Source: Alphaproteobacteria bacterium (lineage in GTDB: Bacteria > Pseudomonadota > Alphaproteobacteria > Micavibrionales > Micavibrionaceae). From it: a DNA stretch of 64,000 nt. Below the pieces are notes generated by a model, which saw nothing but the letters and a program-made list of their open reading frames with translations, had not been told where the DNA came from and did not search any database. Positions 1-10,244 of this stretch are shown here, one piece after another. How positions within the stretch are numbered: position 1 is the stretch's first letter; every line of letters starts with the position of its first letter. A program made the position numbers and the translations under genes. Where the stretch lies: positions 164,448-228,447 of the forward strand of contig JAACQG010000006.1 in assembly GCA_009995045.1 (NCBI GenBank). The letters run 5' to 3'.

Positions 1-1
1 T

Positions 2-67
2 AAAAACACCAACGAAGCCCTCCTCAAAAGCGAAACGCGTGAATTTATGGATATCGCGTTCATTTAA
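2..67 (+). CDS. C-terminal end of an unidentified protein (partial)
   Basis: An open frame enters the window at base 2 and ends at a TAA at 65-67, giving 21 residues that end in EFMDIAFI. The stop is 17 bases before the next start, on the same strand, so it may share an operon with the cation transporter that follows. Too little is visible to name a family, and the rest of the gene lies outside the window. Confidence 0.45.
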   Translation, partial: KNTNEALLKSETREFMDIAFI

Positions 68-84
68 AGTGAAAACGAATAATA

Positions 85-1011
85 ATGGCATCAGGCTCTA
101 AAAAAGTAATCATCGCCGCGTTAATCGGCAACTCCCTCATCGCTGTAACAAAATTTGTTGCATCAAGCATGACGGGAAGCTCGGCCATGTTCTCGGAAGG
201 GGTTCACTCCCTCGTCGATACAGGCAACCAGGCATTGCTACTCTACGGCTTAAAAGCAGCCAAAAAACCCGCAAGCACAGCCTTCCCGTTTGGTCACGGC
301 AAAGAAATCTATTTCTGGAGTTTTGTCGTCTCCATCCTGATCTTCGCACTCGGCTCCGGTATTTCTATATACGAAGGTATTCACCACATCCTCCACCCCG
401 AGGAAATCACAAACCCGCTCATCAACTATATTGTATTAAGCCTCGCCATGGCATTTGAAGGAGCGGCTTTATGTGTGGCATTCAAAGAATTTAATAAAAC
501 ACGCGGCAATAAAACCTACTTAAACGCAGTCAAAGACGGGAAAGACCCATCCATGTTTGTGGTCTTATTTGAAGACAGCGCAGCCATGCTCGGCCTATTC
601 GTCGCCATTATCGGCATTACGCTCGCCCAAATCACAGGCGATATCTGGTGGGACGGTGTCGCATCAGTAGCCATTGGCGTTATACTTGGCATGACTGCGG
701 TATGGCTTGCGATTGAAACGAAAGGCCTCTTGATCGGTGAAGCCGCAAGCCCGGAGACAGTCGCCTCAATCCGCGACATGGCCGAACAAAAAGATGAAAT
801 CAACGCAATCAACGAAATCCTCACACTGCATATGGGCCCGGAATATATTTTGGTGAATATTTCCATTAATTTCAGGAACGATATTACCGCAGATGCATTG
901 GCAACATTGATTGATGCGCTTGCTAAAGAAATCAAAGTCAAACACCCCTTCGTCAAACGCGTCTTTGTAGAAGCAGAATCACTGAAAGAATTAGGAGATC
1001 ACCATGACTGA
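85..1011 (+). CDS. Cation diffusion facilitator (CDF) transporter, ZnT9-like
   Basis: This inner-membrane protein of 308 residues probably exports a divalent metal such as zinc in exchange for protons. The CDF membrane region starts at about residue 8. A HSLVD motif (H41, D45) marks the first metal-site half. The second half reads FEDSAAMLG (E163, D164) instead of the usual HxxxD, as in the ZnT9-like branch of the family, so the substrate is uncertain. A cytoplasmic tail of about 90 residues follows, as is normal for CDF proteins. Its last 8 bases overlap the start of the dehydrogenase gene behind it, so the two are probably translated from one message. Family call is firm; the metal is inference. 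Confidence 0.88.
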   Translation: MASGSKKVIIAALIGNSLIAVTKFVASSMTGSSAMFSEGVHSLVDTGNQALLLYGLKAAKKPASTAFPFGHGKEIYFWSFVVSILIFALGSGISIYEGIHHILHPEEITNPLINYIVLSLAMAFEGAALCVAFKEFNKTRGNKTYLNAVKDGKDPSMFVVLFEDSAAMLGLFVAIIGITLAQITGDIWWDGVASVAIGVILGMTAVWLAIETKGLLIGEAASPETVASIRDMAEQKDEINAINEILTLHMGPEYILVNISINFRNDITADALATLIDALAKEIKVKHPFVKRVFVEAESLKELGDHHD

Positions 1012-1789
1012 CCTTAAAGGAAAAACAGCCCTCATCACCGGATCAACAAGCGGCATCGGCCTCGCATTGGCGCATAATCTCTCCGATCATGGCATCAACA
1101 TCGTCCTGAACGGTTTCGGCGACGCAAAAGAAATTGAGCGCGAGCGCAAAGCAATCGAAGATAAAGGCGTAAAATGCATCTATAACGGCGCAGACATGAC
1201 CAAATCAACCGAAATCGAGCTGCTCGTCAAAGAGGCGGAAGAGACATTCGGCACAGTCGACATCCTCATCAATAACGCAGGCATCCAATTTGTGAGCCCC
1301 GTTGAAGACTTCCCACCGCAAAAATGGGAAGCCATCATTGCCATCAACCTATCTTCGGCGTTCTACACATCCCATTACGTTGTCCCCCTCATGAAAAAAG
1401 CGGGATGGGGCCGCATTATCAACATCGCGTCCGCGCACGGTCTTGTTGCTTCACCGTTCAAATCCGCATATGTTGCCGCCAAACATGGTATCGTCGGCCT
1501 CACCAAAACGCTAGGCCTCGAACTGGCTGAAGATAACATCACCGTCAATGCCATCTGCCCCGGCTACGTAAAAACCCCGCTTGTCGAAGGGCAAATCGCC
1601 GACACCGCAAAAGCCAGAGGCATGAGCGAAGAAGATGTCATAAACAAGGTTATCCTTGATGCGCAATGGACAAAGAAATTCGTGACAACCGATCAAATCG
1701 CCCAACTCGCGCTATTCCTCGCTTCCGATGCCGCAGAAAACATTACTGGCTCGACACAATCCATTGACGGTGGATGGACAGCGGCGTAA
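1004..1789 (+). CDS. bdhA: 3-hydroxybutyrate dehydrogenase (SDR family)
   Basis: A 261-residue short-chain dehydrogenase that most likely interconverts 3-hydroxybutyrate and acetoacetate with NAD, in the cytoplasm, at the end of polyhydroxybutyrate or ketone-body breakdown. The Rossmann glycine motif is at 12-19 (TGSTSGIG), NNAG at 90-93, and the catalytic residues are N115, S143, Y156 and K160. The C-terminal AQWTKKFVTTDQIA region is typical of 3-hydroxybutyrate dehydrogenases rather than other SDRs. The start ATG lies inside the end of the upstream transporter gene and is preceded by a TTAGGAGA ribosome site. SDR membership is certain; the substrate is inferred from overall likeness. Confidence 0.87.
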   Translation: MTDLKGKTALITGSTSGIGLALAHNLSDHGINIVLNGFGDAKEIERERKAIEDKGVKCIYNGADMTKSTEIELLVKEAEETFGTVDILINNAGIQFVSPVEDFPPQKWEAIIAINLSSAFYTSHYVVPLMKKAGWGRIINIASAHGLVASPFKSAYVAAKHGIVGLTKTLGLELAEDNITVNAICPGYVKTPLVEGQIADTAKARGMSEEDVINKVILDAQWTKKFVTTDQIAQLALFLASDAAENITGSTQSIDGGWTAA

Positions 1790-1855
1790 GCCATTTACCA
1801 TCAATTTAGCTAAAGGTTTACATAATTATTAACTCTTTTTAATACTTTTTGCGTA

Positions 1856-1861
1856 TATAAT
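1856..1861 (+). promoter_or_regulatory. Candidate -10 box of the FecR-domain gene
   Basis: A perfect TATAAT lies 61 bases before the FecR gene start, within an AT-rich stretch that follows the dehydrogenase stop. No good -35 box is visible at 17 bases upstream, so the promoter may depend on an activator. The gene has its own ribosome site (AAAGGGAC) directly before its ATG at 1923. Confidence 0.4.
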
Positions 1862-1922
1862 AGAAGCTGTGAATAAAATAGCCGCCTACAAAAACACGGC
1901 AAAAAATAGGGATTAAAGGGAC

Positions 1923-4568
1923 ATGGCATATAAAGATGTAAATCAAATGGATCGCGCCGATGGCGAGGCACAAACCGAAACCATCCAAACGCTGCACATC
2001 AATGGAGATACGCTTGACCTGCCCCATGATAGCTATGTGAGAGACGCGGATATATCACGCGATGGCGCAGATTTAGTCCTAAACAGCGATCATGGCACGA
2101 TCGTCGTCGAAAATTACTTCTCAGGCATAGAATCCCCTATCCTCATTTCACCCAGCGGCGCATCCCTCAGCCCGCAATTGGTAAACTCTTTCGCAACAAG
2201 CGGCAATGAATACGCACAAAGCACATCCATGAACGATGCAAGCCCCGTCGGCGCAGTACAAGAGATCAGCGGAAACGCAACAATCACACGCGGTGACGGC
2301 ACAACAGAAGATTTATCGCTAGGATCACCAGTCTACCAAGGCGATATCATAGAAACAAACGCAGGCGCAGCCGTTAACGTCGCCTTTACCGACGAATCCA
2401 ATTTCGCCGTCTCCGAAGACACACGTCTTGCAATCGACGAATATGTGTTCGACCCATCATCCGAAGGCAGTGTTCAAAATTTCTCAGTGCTAAAAGGCGT
2501 CTTTGTTTACACGTCCGGCCTCATTGGACGCGATGACCCCGATGATGTATCAATCGACACACCAGTTGGATCAATCGGTATTCGCGGCACAATCATCGCA
2601 GGTGACGTCAACGAGGGTGAAATCACAGTCGTAGAAGGCGCAATCGTCCTTCGTGACCTAAGCGGCGGGGAAATGACCCTCGCTAGCCAGTTCGAAACAG
2701 GACGCTTCACGAGCACAAATGGCATCCAAAACCTTGGACAAAAATCAGCAACTGACGTCGTAGAAAAATTCTCTATCGTGTCGAATGTAGCGCCGAACAT
2801 GTTCTCATCCATTAACGATGCCGCAACCGAAAACGCGCCAGCAGCAGCAGACACACAAACAAACACAGAACAACCAACACAGCAAACCGCCCCAGAAGCC
2901 AACAAAGAAACCAACGAAGAAACTCAATTCGATGCTGACGGCGCAACTGACCAAGACGGCGACAACAAAGTTGACGGAACAGTTGAAGACGCTGGCGGAT
3001 CCGATGGCGCCGCCCTAGATGGAGCAGACGCAAACACGGCGCAAGAAACAGCACAAGACACGAACCCAACAGCCGTACAAATTGCACAGGCTCTAGGCAT
3101 GTCAAACGGTGATAACGCTGTGAATATGACTGGTAATAAAGGCATGGGTGGCATGGCAAATATGGCCATGGCAACAAAACATGCCGTAATGAACGGTAAA
3201 GCCATGATGGAAAACATCATTGAGGCAAAATCCCACATGGATATTGTGGATCAGATAAAAGGGAAAGCTGGCTATCTGGAAAATTCTGACAGCGCCATTA
3301 ATCCGAACCTCTTAGATAGAATTATAGCAAAATCCGGCGCATCCCCGACAAGTGATAAAGATCAAAACTACGTTAAAGAATATTTCCAAGCCGGTGAATT
3401 AACGCAGTGGAGCTACGATTTTGGTGATGATTTTCAGGGGGAAACTTTTTTAAGGCTCTCTCAAAACACAATTGATACCTTAAATCGTTATGACGCTTAT
3501 GGAGGAACAGGAAACGGTGGACTTGATGATTTATTGCATCATTGGTCATTTGGCGGCGCCAGAACAGGTGTAGCATCAGGGGACGCCCAATTAATTTTAA
3601 ATTTTGACGAGGATTTTTCCACCGCCCCATTAGGCGAGGACATTACACCAGGAAGTTTCGGAAGTTTTACAATTGAAATCGAAGCCGTGAACGCAAATGG
3701 ATCAGTCATATCAAGCTATAACTTTGATATGTTTAATAATTCTATTGGTGCCTCACCATCCAGTGCATGGGGAACTCCAGGCACTGATATTTCTGGAACG
3801 GACGAAATATTTAACAGCCCCGTTGGAATAGACTCCTCCTTACTGACGATTGGCGCAAACAGCACAACAGATAATATAACGGTCTTCATGGGCGATGGAG
3901 TTGATCGCATTGAGATTGGAAGCGGAAACCCCGTAACTAACAGTACAATTAACCTTGGTAGCGGCCAAAATACAGCCACCCTAAATGGCGGCGGCACAAG
4001 CCTAGGCAACACAATCGTTGGTGGAAACAACAGAGATACCTTTACCATCAACAATGCCGACAACAAAATGTATGGGATGGATGGAGACGACAAATTTGCA
4101 ATCAACCAGACAAGCTTCTCTACAATAACAAACAACACAGTAATCGACGGCGGTCAAAGTGGCTTTAATGCCTATAAAACATTAAACCCCCTATCGAACA
4201 CTAACCAAGGCATCGGCGACACTCTGCTTCTTAATTCAGCAGGCAGCTTTAATTTCTCTGCGATTACCAACGGCCAAATTAAAAATATCGAACGCATCGA
4301 ATTGGGAGCAGGCAACCAAACCATCAAACTCACTTTGGATAGTGTTATGGAGATGACGGATGGCAGAAACACGCTCCTCATCAGTGGTGATAACAATGAT
4401 ACATTCGATACATCCGCGTTGGATGGCCAAGGATTTAATTTAGAATACACCAATAAAGCAATAGATGAAGGCAGCGGCACGCAAAACTTCAAGGTTTACA
4501 GCAACGCCGAAGGCGTAACACTCATTATCGACAGCGATATTAATGGCGCGGCATCATTAGTAGCCTAA
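1923..4568 (+). CDS. Large FecR-domain protein with degenerate RTX-like repeats, probably type I secreted
   Basis: An 881-residue acidic protein with no N-terminal signal peptide. Residues about 20-75 resemble the prefix found in BapA-like adhesins (an LxLxxxDxxI...DGTIVVENYF pattern). Residues about 115-245 form a FecR domain (GDIIETNAGAAVNVAFTD; SIGIRGT). Residues about 300-385 are a Gln/Thr/Asp/Ala-rich low-complexity linker. The last 250 residues are rich in Gly, Asn and Asp with calcium-repeat-like pieces (MYGMDGDDKF, GDNNDTFD), and the end is short and hydrophobic. This layout fits export by a type I secretion system as a surface or biofilm protein. No secretion genes are nearby, so that role is inference. 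It could also be an unexported FecR scaffold. Confidence 0.6.
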   Translation: MAYKDVNQMDRADGEAQTETIQTLHINGDTLDLPHDSYVRDADISRDGADLVLNSDHGTIVVENYFSGIESPILISPSGASLSPQLVNSFATSGNEYAQSTSMNDASPVGAVQEISGNATITRGDGTTEDLSLGSPVYQGDIIETNAGAAVNVAFTDESNFAVSEDTRLAIDEYVFDPSSEGSVQNFSVLKGVFVYTSGLIGRDDPDDVSIDTPVGSIGIRGTIIAGDVNEGEITVVEGAIVLRDLSGGEMTLASQFETGRFTSTNGIQNLGQKSATDVVEKFSIVSNVAPNMFSSINDAATENAPAAADTQTNTEQPTQQTAPEANKETNEETQFDADGATDQDGDNKVDGTVEDAGGSDGAALDGADANTAQETAQDTNPTAVQIAQALGMSNGDNAVNMTGNKGMGGMANMAMATKHAVMNGKAMMENIIEAKSHMDIVDQIKGKAGYLENSDSAINPNLLDRIIAKSGASPTSDKDQNYVKEYFQAGELTQWSYDFGDDFQGETFLRLSQNTIDTLNRYDAYGGTGNGGLDDLLHHWSFGGARTGVASGDAQLILNFDEDFSTAPLGEDITPGSFGSFTIEIEAVNANGSVISSYNFDMFNNSIGASPSSAWGTPGTDISGTDEIFNSPVGIDSSLLTIGANSTTDNITVFMGDGVDRIEIGSGNPVTNSTINLGSGQNTATLNGGGTSLGNTIVGGNNRDTFTINNADNKMYGMDGDDKFAINQTSFSTITNNTVIDGGQSGFNAYKTLNPLSNTNQGIGDTLLLNSAGSFNFSAITNGQIKNIERIELGAGNQTIKLTLDSVMEMTDGRNTLLISGDNNDTFDTSALDGQGFNLEYTNKAIDEGSGTQNFKVYSNAEGVTLIIDSDINGAASLVA

Positions 4569-4592
4569 GCAACTGCAAAGATGGCCGAAAAA

Positions 4593-6083
4593 CTAATCTA
4601 TGCGCGTCAACATCGAAACCGCCGTCTGCCATCCCGCATATAATCGCGCCCGTTCATCATCATGCATCGCTGGTTCATAATGTCGATCCGCATGCCAAGC
4701 ATCGCGCACATCATCAAGCGAATCAAAAACTCCCACTGAAAGCCCCGCCAAACAGGCCGCGCCCCATGCCGTGGTCTCGACCACCGCTGGAATCTCTATA
4801 TCCATATTGAGCATATCCGCCAAAAATTGACACATAAACCCATTGGCCACCAATCCACCATCGGCGCGGATCACATCTGGCTTGACGCCGCCATCGGCCT
4901 CCATCGCCCCCATGAGGTCGCATGTCTGATAGGCCTGCGCCTCCAAAGCGGCGCGTACGATATGCGCAGCGTTGCTCTCACGCGTAAGGCCGCATATCAT
5001 CGCCTGCGCATCTGGCTTCCAATGCGGCGCGCCCAACCCCGTAAAGGCAGGCACAAAATAAACCTCGTTATTATCATCAACGCTACGCGCCAAATCCTCG
5101 CTGTTGGCGGCATCATCAAACAGGCCCACGCCATCGCGCAACCACTGTATCGCCGCTCCCGCAATAAAGATCGACCCTTCTAACGCATATGAAACCTTTC
5201 CATCAAAACGATAAGCCACCGTCGTCAGCAACCTATGCTGGGACACCTTAAAGTCATCGCCAATATTCATCAGCGCAAAACAGCCAGTGCCATATGTGGA
5301 TTTCACCATCCCCACATCGAAACACCCCTGCCCGATCAACGCCGCCTGTTGATCCCCCGCAACTCCGCCGATCGGAATTTCCGCGCCCATATAAGCACTA
5401 TCAATACAGCCGTAATCCGCAACATTATCATAAACATCCGGCAACATACTGCGCGGAATATCAAACAGCGCAAGCAGCTCTTCATCCCATTCCTGCGTCA
5501 CAACATTGAACAACATGCTGCGCGAAGCATTGGTCGCATCGGTCGCATGAACAGCGCCCTTGGTCAGCTTCCAAAGCAAAAATGAATCCACCGTACCGAA
5601 CAAAAGCTCACCAGCCTCCGCCCGATCCCGCGCCCCCTCAACATGATCCAATATCCATGCAATCTTCGTGGCAGAAAAATACGCATCCAATAACAACCCT
5701 GTTTTTGCGGTAATCATCTCCTCATGCCCCGCATCATTCAATGCTTGGCAATGCTGCGCCGTGCGCCTGTCTTGCCAGACAATCGCATGATAAACAGGCT
5801 CGCCCGTTTCACGATCCCAAACAATGGTTGTTTCACGTTGATTTGTAATACCCGCCGCCACAACACGGGAAAGATCATTCCCCAACGCATCGGCGATTTG
5901 CGTCAAACATGACAGCGTATCATCCCATATATCATTCGCATCCTGTTCAACCCATCCTTTTTGCGGATAATGCAGCGTCAATTCTTTTTGCTGCAAATGA
6001 ATGATCTTACCAGCAACGTCAAAAACAATCGCACGCGAGCTGGTTGTCCCCTGATCTATCGCAAGCAAATACGGCTCTGCCAT
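4593..6083 (-). CDS. glpK: Glycerol kinase
   Basis: A 496-residue cytoplasmic FGGY-family kinase that phosphorylates glycerol to glycerol 3-phosphate. The N-terminal ATPase motif DQGTTSSRA starts at D10, and the FGGY signatures (QDRRTAQHC, the GVAGDQQAALIGQ segment, GLGAPHW) are all present. Length matches the family. I chose the ATG at 6083 because it overlaps the glpD stop as ATGA and has GGAAGGA at good spacing. An in-frame ATG at 6101 would add six residues. It follows glpD in one operon, so the pair takes glycerol to dihydroxyacetone phosphate. No glpF or glpR is in the window. Confidence 0.95.
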   Translation of the reverse strand: MAEPYLLAIDQGTTSSRAIVFDVAGKIIHLQQKELTLHYPQKGWVEQDANDIWDDTLSCLTQIADALGNDLSRVVAAGITNQRETTIVWDRETGEPVYHAIVWQDRRTAQHCQALNDAGHEEMITAKTGLLLDAYFSATKIAWILDHVEGARDRAEAGELLFGTVDSFLLWKLTKGAVHATDATNASRSMLFNVVTQEWDEELLALFDIPRSMLPDVYDNVADYGCIDSAYMGAEIPIGGVAGDQQAALIGQGCFDVGMVKSTYGTGCFALMNIGDDFKVSQHRLLTTVAYRFDGKVSYALEGSIFIAGAAIQWLRDGVGLFDDAANSEDLARSVDDNNEVYFVPAFTGLGAPHWKPDAQAMICGLTRESNAAHIVRAALEAQAYQTCDLMGAMEADGGVKPDVIRADGGLVANGFMCQFLADMLNMDIEIPAVVETTAWGAACLAGLSVGVFDSLDDVRDAWHADRHYEPAMHDDERARLYAGWQTAVSMLTRID

Positions 6084-7612
6084 CAAATACGATCCTTCCA
6101 ATATTGACGGATATAACGATCAACATCCGCAACAACGTCATCACTCACGTGAAGCCCAAGCTTTGAGCGTCGCCATAAAACATCCTCCGCAGTTTGTGCA
6201 AATTCATAGCGCAGCAAATATAAGATTTCGCTCTCATAGACTCCGCCGCCGAAATCTTGCCCCAAATCCTGAAGATATCGCGCCCCTTGCAAAAACACAT
6301 CCATTGATGTTCCATAGCTGCGCGCATATCTGTGCAGCAAAGCTTTAGGCAACCATTTATAACGCTGCGCTTGTGTCATCAAAAACGCATCAAAATCCGC
6401 ATCCTTAATATCACCGCCCGGCAACGCCGCCCCCGCCGTCCATGGCGCGGCGTCACGATCATGCATTTTAAGAATCTTATCAACCGCTTGCTCGGCGAGC
6501 TTTCGGTAAGTTGTTAACTTGCCGCCAAAAATCGACACCATCGGCGCAGCATTTTTATCATGTGCATATAATCTATAATCACGCGTCGCCGACGTCGCAC
6601 TTTTGCCCGCATCGCTGGATTCACTATACAATGGCCGCACCCCGCTATAGGTCCACATCACATCTTTCTTGGTAATCTCTTTAGCAAAAAACTGGTTATG
6701 CGCATTAATCAAATACGCCATCTCGGCATCTGAAATCCTTGCCTCACGCGGATCACCCTCATACTCCTCCTCGGTTGTACCAATCAGCGTATAGTCATGC
6801 TCATATGGGATCGCGAAGGTAATACGATTATCCGGTTGCTGCAGGATATAAGCTTGTTCCCCTTCATATTGACGCGCAACAATAATATGCGATCCCTTAA
6901 CAAGGCGAATATCAGGTATCCCATCCTCATCATTGAATGCACTATTATCATCAACCAAATGACGCACCCAAGGGCCCGCAGCATTTATAACCATCGATGC
7001 ATTCACAGCATGCTTGTGTGATTGCTCACCTTCTTTTTGATATTCGACAATCCAATAATCATCTTGGACACGGAGTTTGACACAACGATGGCGCGTTAAA
7101 ATCGTCGCGCCATGCGCCGCCGCCGATATCGCGTTTAACGCAACAAGCCGCGAGTCATCCGCCCAACAATCGGCATACGAAAACCCTTTATTATATTCAC
7201 TGCGAATAGGCGCGCCGCGCGCATCATGTGCGAAATCAACACCACGCGAAGCCTTCAAGGAATTACGCCTTGCCAAATGGTCATATAAAAACAACCCCAT
7301 ACGCACCATCCACGCAGGGCGCTGTTGCGGTGTATGCGGTAAAATAAATTCCATCGGCCAAATAACATGCGGCGCCATTGATAAAAGCACTTCACGCTCT
7401 TTCAAAGCATCGCGCACCATTTTAAACTCATAATATTCTAAATACCGCAGCCCACCATGAATAAGCTTCGTGCTGGACGAGCTGGTCGCGCCGCCAAGAT
7501 CCTCTGCCTCAAGCAATAAAACCTTGAGCCCACGTCCCGCTGCATCACGCGCAATACCCGCGCCGTTAATGCCGCCACCGATTACACATAAATCATAATT
7601 TATCACTGTCAT
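6083..7612 (-). CDS. glpD: Aerobic glycerol-3-phosphate dehydrogenase
   Basis: A 509-residue FAD enzyme that oxidises glycerol 3-phosphate to dihydroxyacetone phosphate at the inner membrane and passes electrons to quinone. The FAD-binding motif GGGINGAGIARDAAGRG begins about residue 12, followed by the family signature STKLIHGGLRYLE. The C-terminal helical domain of the DAO/GlpD family is complete. It is the first gene of the glpD-glpK pair and its stop overlaps the glpK start by one base. It has 67 bases between its start and the next gene upstream, enough for its own promoter. Confidence 0.95.
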   Translation of the reverse strand: MTVINYDLCVIGGGINGAGIARDAAGRGLKVLLLEAEDLGGATSSSSTKLIHGGLRYLEYYEFKMVRDALKEREVLLSMAPHVIWPMEFILPHTPQQRPAWMVRMGLFLYDHLARRNSLKASRGVDFAHDARGAPIRSEYNKGFSYADCWADDSRLVALNAISAAAHGATILTRHRCVKLRVQDDYWIVEYQKEGEQSHKHAVNASMVINAAGPWVRHLVDDNSAFNDEDGIPDIRLVKGSHIIVARQYEGEQAYILQQPDNRITFAIPYEHDYTLIGTTEEEYEGDPREARISDAEMAYLINAHNQFFAKEITKKDVMWTYSGVRPLYSESSDAGKSATSATRDYRLYAHDKNAAPMVSIFGGKLTTYRKLAEQAVDKILKMHDRDAAPWTAGAALPGGDIKDADFDAFLMTQAQRYKWLPKALLHRYARSYGTSMDVFLQGARYLQDLGQDFGGGVYESEILYLLRYEFAQTAEDVLWRRSKLGLHVSDDVVADVDRYIRQYWKDRI

Positions 7613-7679
7613 AGCTTAAGGGTACATCAGCTATAAACCCCTGCAAAGCATGATTATCAACAAAGCCAAATTTGAAAGA

Positions 7680-8090
7680 TTATGATGCTTTTGCCATGCG
7701 CGCTAAAAGAATACGCAACTTCGCTTCTAGCTGAACAGGTGAAAACGGCTTCGAAATATAAGCCGACACACCAGAAGATTTTGCCTCGACAACAGATTCA
7801 ATGTCAGAACGCCCCGTAATCATTAAAAACGGAATATCCGGATCAACGGTGCGAATTTGCCGAAGCAATTCAACGCCATTCATATTGGGCATATTCCAAT
7901 CACAAATAATAAGGTCAACAAAATCAAATGCAGAATCAATGAAGTTAAGTGCCTCACGCCCATCCCCAGATTCAAAAATCTGATTTATCCCTAACTCCAT
8001 CAGCATATTTCGCAACATAGAGCGAACCTCGTTTTGGTCCTCGGCAATCAAAACCTTCAATTTACTCATATCATCTAACGCAGAACTCAT
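7680..8090 (-). CDS. Single-domain response regulator (CheY-like)
   Basis: A 136-residue receiver domain with no output domain. The acidic pair is E17/D18, the phosphate acceptor D64 (CDWNMPNMNG), the switch threonine T92 and the lysine K114. The start at 8090 has a perfect AGGAGGT ribosome site; in-frame codons further upstream lie inside the kinase gene. It starts 11 bases after the hybrid kinase ends, so both are one operon. It probably takes phosphate from that kinase and acts by protein contact, for example on a motor, a further kinase or a cyclic-di-GMP enzyme. The target is not visible from sequence. Confidence 0.87.
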   Translation of the reverse strand: MSSALDDMSKLKVLIAEDQNEVRSMLRNMLMELGINQIFESGDGREALNFIDSAFDFVDLIICDWNMPNMNGVELLRQIRTVDPDIPFLMITGRSDIESVVEAKSSGVSAYISKPFSPVQLEAKLRILLARMAKAS

Positions 8091-8101
8091 AGCACCTCCT
8101 T

Positions 8102-10153
8102 TTAAGCGTTGATAGCCAAAGCCATAGGCTGTTCCTGCGTGAGAGCGTAATAAACGCTGTCGCACAACAAATCAAAATCAATTGGCTTTGAAATAAAAAT
8201 CGCATCATCAGGAATATCCACCTTCGCATCCACCCCGCGCGACGGATAACCGCTCATATAAATTACGTGTATGTCAGGCCGCAGGGCCTGCATCATCTCC
8301 GCAAGCTTCAATCCATTCATGCCCGGCATCACCAAATCGGTAATCATGATATCAATCTCACCCAGATGATCCTCTTGAAGGACAAGCGCGTCATCACCAC
8401 ATGACGCCTCAAGCACATTCATATCGTGACGAGACAAAACCTCGGCAATAATGCGCATCAAATCCGGTTCATCTTCCACCACGAGCGCGGTATATCCCTG
8501 AAAACTAAGCTCACCAGACGCATCACGAACCACGGCTTTAGCTGGCTCTGTTAACACTGCGGAATGCGGAATATAAACACTAATCTCTGTACCCACGCCC
8601 TGTTCGGATCGCACATCAATATACCCGCCCATATCCTTAACCAGACCATAAACAACAGACAAACCAAGCCCCGTGCCCTTGCCCTGTTCTTTTGTTGTAA
8701 AAAAGGGATCAAAAATACGTTCACAAACATCTTTCGGCATCCCCATTCCATTATCTCGCACCTTAAGGCAAAGATAATCACACTCACGGTCCTTAACGAA
8801 ATAAGGCAAATAATCCGCCTTTTTCTTATTCAATGCCACGTGAATGACGCCAAGATCGCCAAAAGCATCACGCGCATTAACCACCAAATTCATAATAATT
8901 TGAACAAAATCATCTTCTGCGCATCGGCCAAATAAATCACCATCATCAGAGTCAATTTTAAAAACAATGCTCTCATCCAACAAAGGCCGCAAAAGAACGC
9001 TCTGCTCGCGAATAACCTTGCCGATATCAGAGACCCGCTCCTGATGTGTTTTATGACGCGCAAATGCCATCATCTTTTTGGTAAGTCCCGCTGCGCGTAT
9101 GGAAGATTCTTTTATTTTCCCCGCATAAGAAATCATCGTATCTGGCTTGGCTCTATTCATCTCAATCATCCGCGCATAGCCTTCTATGATGGATAGAATA
9201 TTATTAAAATCATGAGCGATCCCCGCCGATAGTTGTCCCAGAGATTCAAGTTTTTGCGCCTTATAAAACTCAACCTCACGCTGCTTAAGCTCAGTAATAT
9301 CGGTTAAAACCCCGACATATAAATCGACATTCCCTATTGCGTTTAAAACAGGGCTCAAACGAAAATCATACCAACTTACTGCCCCCTCTTTCTCGAACTG
9401 AACCTGCTTTTGCAATGATTTTTTATAATGCACGCAATCCATAAAACTTTGCACATCATCACATTCTCCAATAAGACCTAGCAAAGTAGAGAATGCAGGA
9501 AAGTCATCCTCATCAAGCGGCAAACCCATGATCTCTTTACACATACGATTACAAAAAATAACAGGTAAATGTCGCTGCCGAGGATCCAAAATAAACACCG
9601 CGCTTGATATCGCCTCGATCGCCAGATTAAGCTCCGTGTTAATCTGGTTCAAAACTGAAATATCTTCATTATGCGCTTTCAAGACACTCACATCCCTAAT
9701 AAGAGCAATCGTGGACGCGTTATCGCCTTTATACATTTCAACCAGATATGAATGCCCACTATCACCAACAACAACCTCACGAAAATGTGACGTATCATTG
9801 GCCCCCTGAAGCGCACGAAATGAATACAATGACTGCGTATCATCGGACGCATGATCAAAAATATAGGCAATAAAATCAGTAAGAGAGCCAACGATACGAT
9901 CATCCGACAACGCGTTAAAATAAGACAATGCAATGGTGTTTGCATATTTAAGACGATCCTTATTGTCAAAAATCAGAAAGCCCGCCCCACCAAGTTTCAA
10001 TATATTTTCAACCGCATGGATATAGTTTGTCTTTTCCCGATTCCTGTATGACAGGTAAATCAAGATGAGCACCACAAGACAAAAGGTACAAACAACAAAG
10101 ACAGAAAACAAATTCACCAAAACAACCACCAAGAGAAACAGTAGGAAACACAA
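8102..10153 (-). CDS. Hybrid histidine kinase: membrane segment, PAS-like sensors, HisKA, ATPase, receiver
   Basis: A 683-residue sensor kinase. Residues 2-36 are very hydrophobic and form one long membrane segment or a tight hairpin with almost no periplasmic part. Two PAS-like regions follow (about 45-155 and 175-290). The phosphorylated histidine is H314 in GIAHDFNN, the N box is near 422-430, and the ATP-binding glycines are DNGMGM (467-472) and GTGLGLSV (493-500). A receiver occupies about 553-672 with D606 and K656. The arrangement resembles CckA, but the operon partner here is a CheY-like protein, and the divergent neighbour is the YjbH-type gene. The signal is unknown, probably cytoplasmic or membrane-derived. 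Confidence 0.85.
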   Translation of the reverse strand: MCFLLFLLVVVLVNLFSVFVVCTFCLVVLILIYLSYRNREKTNYIHAVENILKLGGAGFLIFDNKDRLKYANTIALSYFNALSDDRIVGSLTDFIAYIFDHASDDTQSLYSFRALQGANDTSHFREVVVGDSGHSYLVEMYKGDNASTIALIRDVSVLKAHNEDISVLNQINTELNLAIEAISSAVFILDPRQRHLPVIFCNRMCKEIMGLPLDEDDFPAFSTLLGLIGECDDVQSFMDCVHYKKSLQKQVQFEKEGAVSWYDFRLSPVLNAIGNVDLYVGVLTDITELKQREVEFYKAQKLESLGQLSAGIAHDFNNILSIIEGYARMIEMNRAKPDTMISYAGKIKESSIRAAGLTKKMMAFARHKTHQERVSDIGKVIREQSVLLRPLLDESIVFKIDSDDGDLFGRCAEDDFVQIIMNLVVNARDAFGDLGVIHVALNKKKADYLPYFVKDRECDYLCLKVRDNGMGMPKDVCERIFDPFFTTKEQGKGTGLGLSVVYGLVKDMGGYIDVRSEQGVGTEISVYIPHSAVLTEPAKAVVRDASGELSFQGYTALVVEDEPDLMRIIAEVLSRHDMNVLEASCGDDALVLQEDHLGEIDIMITDLVMPGMNGLKLAEMMQALRPDIHVIYMSGYPSRGVDAKVDIPDDAIFISKPIDFDLLCDSVYYALTQEQPMALAINA

Positions 10154-10244
10154 ACAACCATAGGTTATTTTTCATGCACAACCAAATGAAACCACAATCC
10201 TTATTGGCTTTGACATACACAAGTATTTTAAAAACACTGATTTA

